Below are positions 54,002-63,740 of a DNA stretch of 64,000 nt, piece after piece. Source of the DNA: Sphingobium yanoikuyae (GTDB lineage: Bacteria; Pseudomonadota; Alphaproteobacteria; Sphingomonadales; Sphingomonadaceae). Both the position numbers and the translations under genes were made by a program. The notes under the pieces were generated by a model. The model was not told the origin of the DNA. It was given only the letters and a program-made list of their open reading frames with translations, and ran no database searches. Every line of letters begins with the position of its first letter. The stretch's first letter is position 1. The DNA is taken from NCBI RefSeq assembly GCF_013001025.1, contig NZ_CP053022.1, positions 248,001-312,000 of the forward strand, read 5' to 3'.

Positions 54002-56335
54002 TTAGATTAATTTTTCGAGGGTGATCGGCAAATCGCGCACACGCCTTCCGGTCGCATTGTAGATTGCGTTGGCGACCGCAGCCCCCGTGCCGGTGATACC
54101 AATTTCGCCGACGCCCCGCGCGCCCATGGGTGTGTGGGGATCTGGAACGTCGGTCCAGATAACGTCGATTTCGGGAACGTCCATATGCACAGGCACATGA
54201 TATTCGGCGAGGCTGGGGTTCATGATCCGTCCGCTCCGCTCGTCAAACTGTGCCTCTTCCATCAGCGCGAGGCCCAGGCCCATGATGATGCCGCCCCTGA
54301 ACTGGCTCGCCGCGGTCTTAGGGTTGAGGATGCGGCCGCAGTCAAACGATCCCAGGAAGCGGGAGACGCGCGGTTCACCCGTAACCATGTTGACCCGCAC
54401 TTCGCAGAACATGGCGCCATGACTGTGCATCGACCAGTGCATCGTCTCGAGCGGCATGGGCGGCTCGGCTTCGATCACTACGGCGTCGCGCTGGGCGCGC
54501 GACAGGATGGAAGCATAGCTTTCATACCGCGATGGATCTTCCAGGCTGGCAAGGCCGCCATCCCGGCTCCCCACCTCTGAATGTTTCAGGCCAGCGAGAG
54601 GGGAATCATTCCCGGCCAGCGCCAGTAGTTCCACAACCAGCTTGTTATAGGCCGCGATCACGGAGGCTCCGATTGATGCCGTCTGTTGCGACCCGCCTGC
54701 AAGGACCAGACCGGGCAGGGTAGAGTCGCCATAATTGAAGCGAATTTGCTCCATCGGCAGGCCAAGTCGCTCGGCTGCCACCTGCGTCTGGGCAGTGGCG
54801 GTACCCATGCCCATTTCATGGGCGGCGATGTCAATTATTGCCTGGCCGTCGCGAGACAGGGTGATACGGGCAGCACCGCCGGGCATGCGGTAATAGGGAT
54901 AGGTCGCGGTGGCGCATCCCATGCCGACCAGCCATTCGCCTTCCTGCTGCATCCGGGGCATCGGGTTGCGCGCGCTCCAGCCGAAACGCTCGGCCCCGTC
55001 GCGCCATGCCTGGTCAATATGCCGGGCTGAAAAGGGCAGGCCGGATATCGGGTCCTTCTCCGGCTCGTTGCGCAAGCGCAGTTCAATCGGGTCGATGCCG
55101 AGCTTTTCTGCAAGTTCGTCCATCGCGCATTCAAGTGCAAAGGTGCCGACCGCCTCGCCGGGCGCGCGCATGAAGGTGTTGCTGGTCATGTCGATCTCGA
55201 CATGCTGAACGTCCAGCAGGATATTCTCCGCGGCATAGGCGCTGCGCGTTGGAAGAATGAATGGCTCCGGCATGACATTGTGCGATGTCTTGGCCGTCAC
55301 ACCGCGATGAATGAGTGCGGTGAGCTTCCCCTGCGCGTCTGAGCCCAGGGCAACGCGCTGCTCGGTCGGCGAGCGACCACCCACGATGCGATAGACGCCT
55401 TCGCGCGACAGCATCAGTCGCACAGGTCGCTCGGCGAGTTTCGCCGCTGCCGCCGCGATGATCTGATGCTGCCACAATGTTTTGCTGCCGAAACCGCCGC
55501 CGACATAGGGCGAGGTGATGACCACCTTGTCGGCTGGCAAGTCGAACACCTGCCCCAGCGTCCAGGCCGAATGTGCGACGGCCTGCTGCGCATCATGGAT
55601 GCGTAACATGTCACCCTGCCACGATAGCGTGACGGCATGAAGCTCGATGGGGTTATGATTGTGGCGCGGCGTCGAATAGGCCGCGTCGATCTTGACGGCG
55701 GCCTTTTCGAATGCCCCCTGCGCATCGCCCACCTCGTCATGCAGGGGCTGGCCCATGAACTGCGACTGGGTCGTCCCCTTGGCGATCGCCGCGTGGAAGT
55801 CGGTTTCCGCCGGCTCTGCTGCATATTTCACATCGACCAGGGCGGCGGCATGGTCTGCCTGCTCCTGCGTGTCAGCAAGCACGATGGCGATCGGCTGACC
55901 ATTCCAGTAGATTTTCTCATCCTGCAGCACGGGAATGCTGTCGCCAGCTGCGGCCTTGGGATCACTCATGAACAAAGGCGCGGGCTTCAGCCTCGGGGCA
56001 TTGCGGTAGGTCATCACGAGCACGACGCCGGGCGCTTTCTCCGCCGCTTGGACATCTAGCGAGGTGATCCGACCTTTCGCGATCTTGCTATAGACGATGG
56101 CGGCATAGACCATGTCCTCCAGAGGAAATTCTGCTGCAAAAAGGGCTGCGCCTGATACTTTGAGCGGGCCGTCGATGCGTGACACGGGCTTGCCGACATG
56201 GCCATGCTGGTGGCGGATGAGCGGATCAGGTTCGCCGCCCGGCATCCAGCTGTCGGGCGCAAGTGCCACGACCTTGGCCATCGCGCTCTGCATCAGGCCT
56301 TGCGCCAATGCCTTGCCGCTATCGATCAGGCTCAT
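54002..56335 (-). CDS. Aldehyde oxidoreductase molybdenum-binding subunit (PaoC-like)
   Basis: A 777-residue xanthine-dehydrogenase-family large subunit. The N-terminus is PVSRIDGPLKVSGAALFAAE, the molybdopterin-binding segments include PYVGGGFGSKTLWQHQIIAA and FMRAPGEAVGTFALE, and the catalytic Glu is in RGVGEIGITGTGAAV near the C-terminus. ATG 56335 overlaps the FAD subunit stop by 4 bp. It hydroxylates aldehydes or heterocycles; the substrate is unknown. Confidence 0.88.
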   Translation of the reverse strand: MSLIDSGKALAQGLMQSAMAKVVALAPDSWMPGGEPDPLIRHQHGHVGKPVSRIDGPLKVSGAALFAAEFPLEDMVYAAIVYSKIAKGRITSLDVQAAEKAPGVVLVMTYRNAPRLKPAPLFMSDPKAAAGDSIPVLQDEKIYWNGQPIAIVLADTQEQADHAAALVDVKYAAEPAETDFHAAIAKGTTQSQFMGQPLHDEVGDAQGAFEKAAVKIDAAYSTPRHNHNPIELHAVTLSWQGDMLRIHDAQQAVAHSAWTLGQVFDLPADKVVITSPYVGGGFGSKTLWQHQIIAAAAAKLAERPVRLMLSREGVYRIVGGRSPTEQRVALGSDAQGKLTALIHRGVTAKTSHNVMPEPFILPTRSAYAAENILLDVQHVEIDMTSNTFMRAPGEAVGTFALECAMDELAEKLGIDPIELRLRNEPEKDPISGLPFSARHIDQAWRDGAERFGWSARNPMPRMQQEGEWLVGMGCATATYPYYRMPGGAARITLSRDGQAIIDIAAHEMGMGTATAQTQVAAERLGLPMEQIRFNYGDSTLPGLVLAGGSQQTASIGASVIAAYNKLVVELLALAGNDSPLAGLKHSEVGSRDGGLASLEDPSRYESYASILSRAQRDAVVIEAEPPMPLETMHWSMHSHGAMFCEVRVNMVTGEPRVSRFLGSFDCGRILNPKTAASQFRGGIIMGLGLALMEEAQFDERSGRIMNPSLAEYHVPVHMDVPEIDVIWTDVPDPHTPMGARGVGEIGITGTGAAVANAIYNATGRRVRDLPITLEKLI

Positions 56336-57315
56336 GCCATGTCCTCCATCAACTGCGTAAGCACCGCGATCATCGTCCGCCGCGCTAGCTCGACCTTGAA
56401 GCCGTTGTCGCGGAGCGGTCGGGCCTGGGCCAGTTCCTCCGACGCAGCCTTTGTGAAGGCATCTATCGTTGCGGGTGACCCACGCAAAAGCGCTTCCGCC
56501 TTGGCCGCGCGCCACGGCTTGTGGGCGACGCCACCGAGCGCTAGCCGGACGTCCCGCACATGCCCTTGTTCCACATCGAGCACAGCTGCGATCGAAACGA
56601 GCGCAAAAGCATAGCTCGCCCGATCGCGGACCTTGCGGTAGGTCGAGCGCGTGGTAGGTAAGGCTGCTGGCAGTTCGATGGCGGTGATGAGTTCGCCCGT
56701 ATGCAAATTGGTGTCGATATCTGGGCGATCGCCGGGCAGGCGATGAACGTCAGCAAATGCGATTTGGCGTTCCCCGTTCGGCCCCAGCAGATAAACAATG
56801 GCATCGAGCGCAGCCAATGCCACGCACATGTCCGATGGATGGGTGGCGATACAATCATCGGACGCGCCAAGGATCGCATGATTTCTGGTGAATCCGCCAA
56901 TCGCGTCGCACCCGCTTCCCGGGATGCGTTTGTTGCATTGTGCGCCATCCTGATCATAGAAATAGAGGCATCGGGTGCGCTGCAGGACGTTGCCGGCGAC
57001 GGTCGCCATATTGCGGATTTGTGCGCTGGCGCCGGCGACGATCGCGCGTGAAAGAAGTGGGTATCGTTCGCGGATGGCACGATGTTCCGCCACCGCCGTG
57101 TTGCGCGCCGCGGCGCCGATCAGAATGCTGCCATCAGACTGTTCTACAATGTCCGTGCGCAGGCCTGTCACATCGATCAAGGCCGAGGGGCTCTCGATAT
57201 TTTCCCGCATGAGATCGATGAGGTTGGTTCCTCCGCCAAGATAGCGGACCCCGCCGCCGGCCTGTCGAAGCGCCTCGTCGGCCGTGGTGGCGCGATGATA
57301 GGTAAAGGGGGTCAT
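56332..57315 (-). CDS. Aldehyde oxidoreductase FAD subunit with extra Fe-S segment (PaoB-like)
   Basis: A 327-residue FAD-binding subunit (RYLGGGTNLIDLMRENIESP, then GASAQIRNMATVAGNVLQRT). It contains the insert RCLYFYDQDGAQCNKRIPGS plus GCDAIGG and a further Cys in DDCIATHPSDMC, the 4Fe-4S segment of PaoB/YagS. That links this operon to the E. coli PaoABC type rather than to plain xanthine dehydrogenase. It overlaps both neighbours by 4 bp. Confidence 0.88.
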   Translation of the reverse strand: MTPFTYHRATTADEALRQAGGGVRYLGGGTNLIDLMRENIESPSALIDVTGLRTDIVEQSDGSILIGAAARNTAVAEHRAIRERYPLLSRAIVAGASAQIRNMATVAGNVLQRTRCLYFYDQDGAQCNKRIPGSGCDAIGGFTRNHAILGASDDCIATHPSDMCVALAALDAIVYLLGPNGERQIAFADVHRLPGDRPDIDTNLHTGELITAIELPAALPTTRSTYRKVRDRASYAFALVSIAAVLDVEQGHVRDVRLALGGVAHKPWRAAKAEALLRGSPATIDAFTKAASEELAQARPLRDNGFKVELARRTMIAVLTQLMEDMA

Positions 57316-57815
57316 TGGGCGACCTCCGCAAAAGTCTCCAGGATTGCGTCAACAATGCCATTATGCGCGCCGCAGCGGCACAGATTGCCGCTCATCCGCT
57401 CGCGTACCTCGTCGCGCGTCATTGCGATGCTGCTGCCGAGCGCTTGCGTTACATGGCTGGGGACGCCGCGTTTCAACTCGGCGGCCATTCCGACTGCCGA
57501 ACATATCTGTCCCGGTGTACAATAGCCGCATTGGAAGCCGTCATGCTCGACAAAGGCTTGCTGCAGAGAGTGCAGATTGTCGGCGCTGCCCAAGCCTTCG
57601 ATTGTTGTAATCTCCTGCCCCTCATATTGAGCGGCGAGCGCGAGACAGGACAGGATCCGCTCCCCGTCCGCCAGCACGGTGCAGGCGCCACATGCGCCTT
57701 GATTGCAGCCTTTCTTCGATCCGGTGAGGCCCTGTTGCTCCCGCAGGAAGTCGAGGAGAGAAATGCGGGGATCCTCAGGACCCTCGACCACGGCGCCATT
57801 TATAAGGATGCTCAT
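57312..57815 (-). CDS. Aldehyde oxidoreductase 2Fe-2S subunit (PaoA-like)
   Basis: A 167-residue protein with two 2Fe-2S clusters: plant-type GSKKGCNQGACGACTVLADG and the C-terminal CGYCTPGQICSA / GNLCRCGAHNGIVDAI. No Tat signal is visible (it starts MSILINGAVVEGPEDP), so the complex is probably cytoplasmic, unlike E. coli PaoA. First gene of the operon. Confidence 0.88.
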   Translation of the reverse strand: MSILINGAVVEGPEDPRISLLDFLREQQGLTGSKKGCNQGACGACTVLADGERILSCLALAAQYEGQEITTIEGLGSADNLHSLQQAFVEHDGFQCGYCTPGQICSAVGMAAELKRGVPSHVTQALGSSIAMTRDEVRERMSGNLCRCGAHNGIVDAILETFAEVAQ

Positions 57816-58160
57816 CCATCACTCCCCAAAGTCGGGTGCGTAAACATGGTAGAAATGCGCGGGTGGAGGTTTCGGGCCCATCATCTCCTTTTTCAAATGA
57901 CGTTGTCGATCGGACTCGGGGCGGTGACGCTGGAAGCTACGGCCTGCGCGAGTGATGATCGATCCGGTCGCGCTGCCTTTCCGAAAGCAGAAACATGCGG
58001 CCGGACGCCCGGAATTCAAGGAGATGGCGCGCATAAGCTGAGACCCAGAATATTCCCAGTTTCGTCTGTCTGATCTGCCTATTTGGGGGGGCGTTGCCTT
58101 CAGACCCGATGATGCATCGAATCGCTGGATCGTGCGCGGCCAAGCGCTAATGGTGCGCTC
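57816..58160. other. Divergent promoter region, no gene recognised
   Basis: A 345-bp gap between the Pao-like operon (minus) and the S1/P1 nuclease (plus). It holds no ORF I can support and no clear EcfG or FixJ-type site. Confidence 0.5.
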
Positions 58161-58991
58161 ATGCGTAGACTGATCCTGACCGCCGCTCTCTTCTCGATGA
58201 CTTCGCCCGCTCTCGCCTGGGGACCGATCGGCCACCGGGTGACCGGCGCCATTGCCGATCGGAACCTAAGCGGCCTAGCCCGAGCCAATGTCCAGCTTCT
58301 CCTGGGCGAGGAGGATCTGGCACAGGCGGCAACCTGGCCCGACGACATGAAATCCGACCCCGCCGATTTCTGGCAGAAACAGGCCAACCCCTGGCATTAT
58401 GTGACCGTCCGCGAGGGCGATGCCTATACGAACGTCGACGCGCCCGCCGAAGGTGACGCAATGACGGCCCTGACACGCTTTACGGCGACCCTTCGCAATC
58501 CCGCGGCGTCGATCGACGACAAGCGCCTTGCCCTGCGCTTCGTCGTCCATATCATCGGCGATCTTCACCAGCCGCTTCATGCCGGTGGCGGCAATGACCG
58601 GGGCGGCAACGACATGAAGGTGAGCTGGTTCGGCCGCTCGACCAATCTCCATTCGGTCTGGGACAGCGCTATGATCGAGCAGCGATCCTTATCCTATTCC
58701 GAACTTGCCGACTGGCTGGCGCGCGCGATCACGCCCGAGCAGGTCATAGCCTGGAATAATCGCGATCCGGGCACCTGGATCCGCGAAAGCATCGCGCTGC
58801 GCAAGACCATCTATCCCACCGACACGAACCTGTCCTGGGACTATGCCTATCAGCACCGTCTCGAGCTTGATGATCGGCTGAAGCGCGGCGGCATCCGTAT
58901 CGCCGCCTATCTCAACTGGGTGTTCGAAAATTCTCAGGACCAGAACGGGGCCGAGGCCCGATCTCCGCGCAAGCCTGCAAGGCGCAAATGA
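58161..58991 (+). CDS. S1/P1-type zinc nuclease
   Basis: A 276-residue secreted enzyme. The signal peptide (LILTAALFSMTSPALA) is followed by the mature N-terminal Trp (WGPIGHRV), which binds zinc through its amino group. Later His/Asp ligands are visible in DLHQPLHAGGGND and HSVWDSAMIE. It degrades single-stranded RNA/DNA outside the membrane. Confidence 0.9.
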   Translation: MRRLILTAALFSMTSPALAWGPIGHRVTGAIADRNLSGLARANVQLLLGEEDLAQAATWPDDMKSDPADFWQKQANPWHYVTVREGDAYTNVDAPAEGDAMTALTRFTATLRNPAASIDDKRLALRFVVHIIGDLHQPLHAGGGNDRGGNDMKVSWFGRSTNLHSVWDSAMIEQRSLSYSELADWLARAITPEQVIAWNNRDPGTWIRESIALRKTIYPTDTNLSWDYAYQHRLELDDRLKRGGIRIAAYLNWVFENSQDQNGAEARSPRKPARRK

Positions 58992-58992
58992 C

Positions 58993-59193
58993 ATGCCACG
59001 CGGCACGCGGCACGAACTTGTCGACATGCTGCTTGGCGATGGTCCTTACCCCGTGCTGCGTGTCGCCGATGGAGGGGAATGGCGGCTCGATTGCACCAGA
59101 TCCTGCCGGCATCTTCTTGGTCGACGAGTCCGGGTCGTAGGGACAAGGTCTGATTTCGACATGCTCGATGTCGAGCGGATCGAACCCACCTGA
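58993..59193 (+). CDS. DUF5818 small protein
   Basis: A 66-residue all-beta protein with PYPVLRVADGGEWRLD and LLGRRVRVVGTRSDFDMLDV, the DUF5818 pattern seen in sphingomonads. It starts two bases after the nuclease stop, so the two are probably co-transcribed. Function unknown. Confidence 0.75.
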   Translation: MPRGTRHELVDMLLGDGPYPVLRVADGGEWRLDCTRSCRHLLGRRVRVVGTRSDFDMLDVERIEPT

Positions 59194-59217
59194 GCATTAT
59201 CGGGGAGGCGCCGCCTC

Positions 59218-59727
59218 TCAGCGAAAATCTCGTGTCTTGACCTTGATGCCCTCTGTCGGCTGGCCCGGAATGATGCCCGAGCCCAGGCGCAGGTCGGGAT
59301 CGTAAAGATCGCGGGGGCCGCGCCCGAGCGGCCTGTTCGCCGCATCGCGCGGATCGGGGGCCATGGCGCTTCTGACGATATCGGCGCGGCTGACCTGATA
59401 GATGCTGGCGACATCCGCCCGCTGCCCTACGCTGGCAAGGAGGGGCGAGAGGTCGTCGAGCCGCTGGGCGATGAGATGGATCACATCGCCCCCCTTCTGG
59501 ACCTGACCGCGCACACCCATTATCGAGGCGCCCAGCACCACGCGCCGATGCTTCTCGAAGAGATTGGGCCAGACGACGAGATTGGCGACATCGGTCTCAT
59601 CCTCAAGCGTGATGAACATGGTGCCCTTGGCGGAGCCTGGCTTCTGCCGCAGGAGAACGAGGCCGGCGAGATTGACCCATCGCCCGTCGCGAATATCCTT
59701 GAGCGCGGCGCAGGCAACCCGCGCTGA
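59218..59727 (-). pseudogene. dnaE2: Error-prone DNA polymerase DnaE2, C-terminal fragment
   Basis: The frame reads ALKDIRDGRWVNLAGLVLLR, then QKPGSAKGTMFITLEDET and ANLVVWPNLFEKHRRVVLGA, and runs to the normal DnaE2 C-terminus. That is the last roughly 165 residues of a protein of about 1,000-1,100. Everything upstream is missing at about 59720, where a LysR gene begins head to head. Confidence 0.85.
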
Positions 59728-60551
59728 CCGGTTCTGTGCAATTGCTTGAGCAGCGGTTTAATGTTCGCTTGTTCGATCGCGACCGTTCGGGCGTCCGGGT
59801 TACAGCGGAGGGGCAAGTGATGTTGGACGCGGCGGCCGCGCTGCTTGCCAATGCGGAGGATTTGGAGCGGCAATGGGACTGCACCGCCAAGGGACAATCG
59901 GGATTGGTGCGGTTCGGAGTGGCCCCCATGCCGCCGCGCGCCTTTTTGTCCGAGGCCTTGTTGGAGCGGCTCTCGACGGCGCCCGAAGTGCGCAACGATG
60001 TGATCGTGCGCAACGTTGATGCGCTGCTTCCGTTGCTGGTTGCAGGCGAAATCGAGTTCTTCATCGCCGCTGAGGGTCAGATTCCTGAGACCATTCCTGT
60101 CCGGGCAGAGGGCGTGGGGCGTTGCCCGCGCGGGCTGATTGTGCGACCTGGTCATCCGCTCCTGTCAGAAGATGCGCGGGAGGGCAGCTATCCTGTCCTC
60201 ATTTCCGGCGGCATGGGATCGGCCCGCTTGGCGGATATGAGGGAACCGGGCGACGGCCCGCACCATATCGTAGAGGATTTCGGCACGCTGGTCCGGCTTA
60301 CTGCCGCTACTGATGCGATCTGGCATTGTTCTGCCTTTGCGGTGGCGGAAGAGATCGAACTTGGATTGCTGTGTGAACTGCCCGAATCAATCTATATGGA
60401 TCCGCCGGACTTCCGCATAATGGCTTATTCTCTCGAACGGCGTAGCCTATCGGCGCCGGCCAAGGCATTGCTTCATATCTTTCGTCGACAGATAGGGATT
60501 CTACTCCCTCGTCATCGGCCTGCCTCACCTCCGCAAATTCGGTTACCCTAG
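59718..60551 (+). pseudogene. LysR-family regulator lacking the start of its helix-turn-helix
   Basis: The frame begins at the dnaE2 junction with QPALTGSVQLLEQRFNVRLF, the second half of a LysR helix-turn-helix, and runs through the effector domain (QSGLVRFGVAPMPPRAFLSE). About the first 35 residues are gone. GTG 59736 could give a product that cannot bind DNA normally. With the dnaE2 fragment it marks a deletion scar. Confidence 0.8.
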
Positions 60552-60938
60552 GATGCTGTGGCCCTGACAAATAATCGCTGGACGTCAATGACTTTACCTG
60601 CAGGAATTCATGTGAAAAGGCGGCGACGCGAGCGAATTCGGCTTCCAACGCTCCCCGCGAGATCAGCTTTCGGGCCCTAGTTCGGGCAGAGCCCATAATA
60701 TCCGCGCGTGCTGACGCCATGCTTCCAATGTCACCGCTCTCTTCTGGAACCGGCTGTTTGCTGTGCAGCGTGGCGCCGGACAACAAAATGCCAAGTGGCA
60801 AATCGTTACGATGGTTCCCAATGGCAGTTTCGGCCCCGACCTCGCATGGCGGCATAGGAAGATACTTAGGCATCTGAGGGTGCAAGCTATGGAGGAACAT
60901 CCTCGCGCTTCGCTGTTCGAAAGTCGCCATACGCGAAA
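60552..60938. other. No gene recognised
   Basis: A minus-strand frame spans most of this stretch (start 60930), but it continues antisense through the LysR fragment, has no ribosome site and matches nothing I know. I leave it unannotated. Confidence 0.45.
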
Positions 60939-61817
60939 ATGGCTTGTTTGAGCTGGTCCGGAATTGCCAACGTTGCGCTAGAACGGCGCGATTTGCTCTG
61001 GACGCTCACGATCATCGTGACGATGGGGCTGGTGCTTGGTCAAAGCCAGACGATGAAGACCGCATGGATCGAGGACACGCTGGGGCTCGTCCCGCCTGTC
61101 ATGTTCCTGATCGCCGCGCATATGGAACGCCACGCCCATCGCTCGCGCCGTTTTCCCTTCGGGTTCGAGCGCGTCAACGGTCTAGGATTTTTCGTCGCAG
61201 CGGTTGCGCTGACGGCAGTTGGCGCGCTTCTGCTCTACAATGCGCTGATGGCGCTTGGCGCGGCGGAACATGCAAGCGTCGGCTCGATCGCCATTCTGGG
61301 CCAGGATATCTGGCTAGGCTGGCTAATGATCGCCGCCCAGATCTATTCGCTGATCCCGCCACTCTTTATCGGCCGGAAGGAACTGCCGCTGGCGCAGGCG
61401 CTCAACGACAAACTGCTGCATACCGATGCGCTCATGAACAAGGCGAACTGGTTGACCGGGGCGGCCGGACTCGCGGGCATCATCGGTCTCGGGCTTGGCT
61501 GGTGGTGGGCCGACTCTGTGGCGGCCGCCATCATTTCGCTTGACGTCCTCAATGACGGGATCAAGGCGCTGCGATCGTCCACGGCCGAACTGGTCGATGG
61601 TGCGCCAAGGGCGCTTTCCAGCACGGATCTTTCGGACGATGCGCAAAATCTCTGTGATCGGCTCAAGGCGGAGTTTCCCGGTGGTACGATCCGCCTGCGT
61701 GAGACCGGTCGCCTCATCCGGGCCGAAGTCCATGACACGCCCCCCCCGCGCAATGCCGTCATCCGCGATATTACTGGCCAGAGGGCGAGGACAGAGCGTG
61801 GCGGCTGGCTCAGGTGA
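60939..61817 (+). CDS. Cation transporter, CDF-like
   Basis: A 292-residue membrane protein with five or six helices and the CDF-type FGFERVNGLGFFVAAVALT and HTDALMNKANWLTG. The metal-site Asp/His pattern resembles diffusion facilitators, but the N-terminal helix is unusual. Substrate unknown. It is convergent with the CDF gene at 61852. Confidence 0.72.
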   Translation: MACLSWSGIANVALERRDLLWTLTIIVTMGLVLGQSQTMKTAWIEDTLGLVPPVMFLIAAHMERHAHRSRRFPFGFERVNGLGFFVAAVALTAVGALLLYNALMALGAAEHASVGSIAILGQDIWLGWLMIAAQIYSLIPPLFIGRKELPLAQALNDKLLHTDALMNKANWLTGAAGLAGIIGLGLGWWWADSVAAAIISLDVLNDGIKALRSSTAELVDGAPRALSSTDLSDDAQNLCDRLKAEFPGGTIRLRETGRLIRAEVHDTPPPRNAVIRDITGQRARTERGGWLR

Positions 61818-61851
61818 GCTTCATCCCGCCCGTAGAGCGCGAGGACCGGAA

Positions 61852-62808
61852 CTAGACCGGTGGCTTCTGCTGCACGGCATCAGCCTGCTTTTCCGGTCGG
61901 ATGTAGATGGAGGTCAGATCGGGCACGCAGGCCTTCATCTCGCGCTCAATCTCCTCGATCAGGCGCTCTGCGTCTCCCATCGGCAGATCATCGACGAAAT
62001 CGGCACTGATCGCCACGAACACGGCATCGGGCGGGGTGTGGATCGTGCGGACATGATTGACCGCGCTGATCTGTGGTCGCTTGTTCAAAATGGCCGATAA
62101 TGCCGAAATGATCGCCGGATCGGCGCTTTCGCCGATCAGCAGCCCCTTGGCTTCGCGCGCGAGCAAAATCGCAACCCCGGCCAGGATGAGACCGATGGCG
62201 ATCGATGCGAAACCGTCGATCCGTGGGTCGGCATAATGATGGCTGGCCCAGACTCCGATGCCCGCAATGCCAAGGCCGATCAGCGCTGCGCTATCCTCGA
62301 ACAGGACAATGAAACCGGCCGGATCCTTGGATCGGCGGATCGATTGCCACCAGCTGCTTGATCCCCTCTTGCCGTTGAACTCGCGCACCGCAATGGCCCA
62401 GCTCGTTCCTTCAAGCAGTATCGCGACCGCCAGCACCACATAATTGATCGTGGGATCGCGCAGCGGTTCAGGCTCGGCAATGTGCAGCCAGCCCTCGTAG
62501 ATCGAGACGCCGGCGCCGACGGCAAAGATCAGGATGGCGACGACGAAAGCCCAGAAATAGAGTTCGCGGCCATAGCCGAAGGGGTGGGTGGCGTCGGCCG
62601 GGCGCCTGGCCTTTGCCTGGCCATAGAGCAGCAGGATCTGGTTGCCGCTGTCGACCAGCGAGTGGACCCCCTCGGTCAGCATGGACGAAGAGCCGCTGAT
62701 CGCCGCCGCCACGAATTTGGCGATGGCGATCCCGACATTGGCCAAGAGGGCGCCATAGAGGACGATATTCTCGCGGAACCTGCGTGGCAGATCGGCCATG
62801 GGGCTCAA
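61852..62808 (-). CDS. Cation diffusion facilitator (CDF) transporter
   Basis: A 318-residue transporter with six helices. The metal-site motifs are EGVHSLVDSGNQ in helix II and VLFEDSAALIGL in helix V, and a C-terminal cytoplasmic domain follows (TIHTPPDAVFVAISADFVDD). It exports Zn2+, Fe2+, Co2+ or Mn2+ in exchange for H+; the metal is not decided. It overlaps the flavodoxin gene by 4 bp. Confidence 0.87.
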   Translation of the reverse strand: MSPMADLPRRFRENIVLYGALLANVGIAIAKFVAAAISGSSSMLTEGVHSLVDSGNQILLLYGQAKARRPADATHPFGYGRELYFWAFVVAILIFAVGAGVSIYEGWLHIAEPEPLRDPTINYVVLAVAILLEGTSWAIAVREFNGKRGSSSWWQSIRRSKDPAGFIVLFEDSAALIGLGIAGIGVWASHHYADPRIDGFASIAIGLILAGVAILLAREAKGLLIGESADPAIISALSAILNKRPQISAVNHVRTIHTPPDAVFVAISADFVDDLPMGDAERLIEEIEREMKACVPDLTSIYIRPEKQADAVQQKPPV

Positions 62809-63413
62809 CCGGGATAAGGGCTGGAGCGCAGCAGGCCGGCCAGATGCGCTGCATTGCCCACGACCATCTTTGCCGTCTTCGTCACCATCTCCGGCGTCTC
62901 GTCAAGATCCTTGAAATCGACCGACCCCATCGCTTCGCCGACCCAATAGCAGGCGGCAACAGCGGGGATGGTCCAGCCCACATCGTTCAATGCCTGGAAC
63001 AATTGGGCGCTGGCAAAATGAGCGCCATCCTCATTGCCCACGATCGCCGCGACGACAACCTTGCCATAGCTTGGCATCCGGCCCTCATCATCGGTCTCGG
63101 AGAGAAAGGCATCCATCCGCTCCAGCACCCGTTTGGCGATGCTGCTGATCTGCCCCATCCAGATCGGTCCGCCAAAGATCAGAATGTCGTGCGCGAGGAT
63201 CTTCTCGCGCAGACCCGGCCAGGCATCGCCATCCCCTTCGTTGGAGGTGACGCCTGGCTTAATGTCGAGAGCTGCAACCCGGACCGTCTCGCTGACTGTC
63301 ACATCATATTGACTGAAGGCTTCCGCCAGCACGGCGATCATCGCGTCGGTCGAGCTCTCCTCGCTACCGTCCGCCTTAAGCGTGCAGTTGAGCGCCAAGG
63401 CCTTGAGCGACAT
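62805..63413 (-). CDS. Flavodoxin-like FMN reductase
   Basis: A 202-residue FMN-binding protein (LALNCTLKADGSEESSTDAM phosphate loop; ILIFGGPIWMGQISSIAKRV) of the NADPH-dependent FMN reductase or WrbA-like group. It precedes the CDF gene in one operon, so it may serve metal or redox stress. Confidence 0.82.
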   Translation of the reverse strand: MSLKALALNCTLKADGSEESSTDAMIAVLAEAFSQYDVTVSETVRVAALDIKPGVTSNEGDGDAWPGLREKILAHDILIFGGPIWMGQISSIAKRVLERMDAFLSETDDEGRMPSYGKVVVAAIVGNEDGAHFASAQLFQALNDVGWTIPAVAACYWVGEAMGSVDFKDLDETPEMVTKTAKMVVGNAAHLAGLLRSSPYPG

Positions 63414-63696
63414 AGTTCTATCTCCTTAAGGGGCTAGGGTCAGCTCTGGAAATTGTAGAACGCGCCCATCCGTCCTTCGCGGAAAGAACACCTGTACGCG
63501 TAATGGGTTCTTTTGCTCAAAGGAGAATTGGCTGAGCGATGCCGGTTTTGTGATACTTCCGTCTGCGCGGAGGCCAGCGACAAGTCTGGTAGGGGCCGGG
63601 ACCAGATGGTAGCGCCATGGAGATGAGCGATTTGCCATGCCAACCCATTGAAATGGCAAAGCTGGGCAGTCGGCTTTCATATGGAGGGGCGATCAC
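63414..63696. other. Intergenic, no gene recognised
   Basis: Divergent promoter space between the flavodoxin-like gene and ku. No supported ORF. Confidence 0.5.
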
Positions 63697-63721
63697 GGAA
63701 CCAACTCGCAGATTGCACGCT
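63697..63721 (+). promoter_or_regulatory. EcfG-like promoter before ku (one mismatch)
   Basis: GGAAC (63697-63701), 16 bp, CGCT (63718-63721). It lies 19 bp upstream of the ku start. Ku and NHEJ genes are in the EcfG regulon of some alphaproteobacteria. Confidence 0.45.
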
Positions 63722-63740
63722 CTCATCGCGGAGGTCGCAC

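Noticed and set aside
57315..58073. 252-codon plus-strand frame across the PaoA-like gene and the following gap
   Set aside because: Antisense to a well-supported 2Fe-2S subunit; no motif or ribosome site.
60307..60930. 207-codon minus-strand frame
   Set aside because: Half of it is antisense to the LysR effector domain and the remainder matches nothing; left as an unassigned gap.
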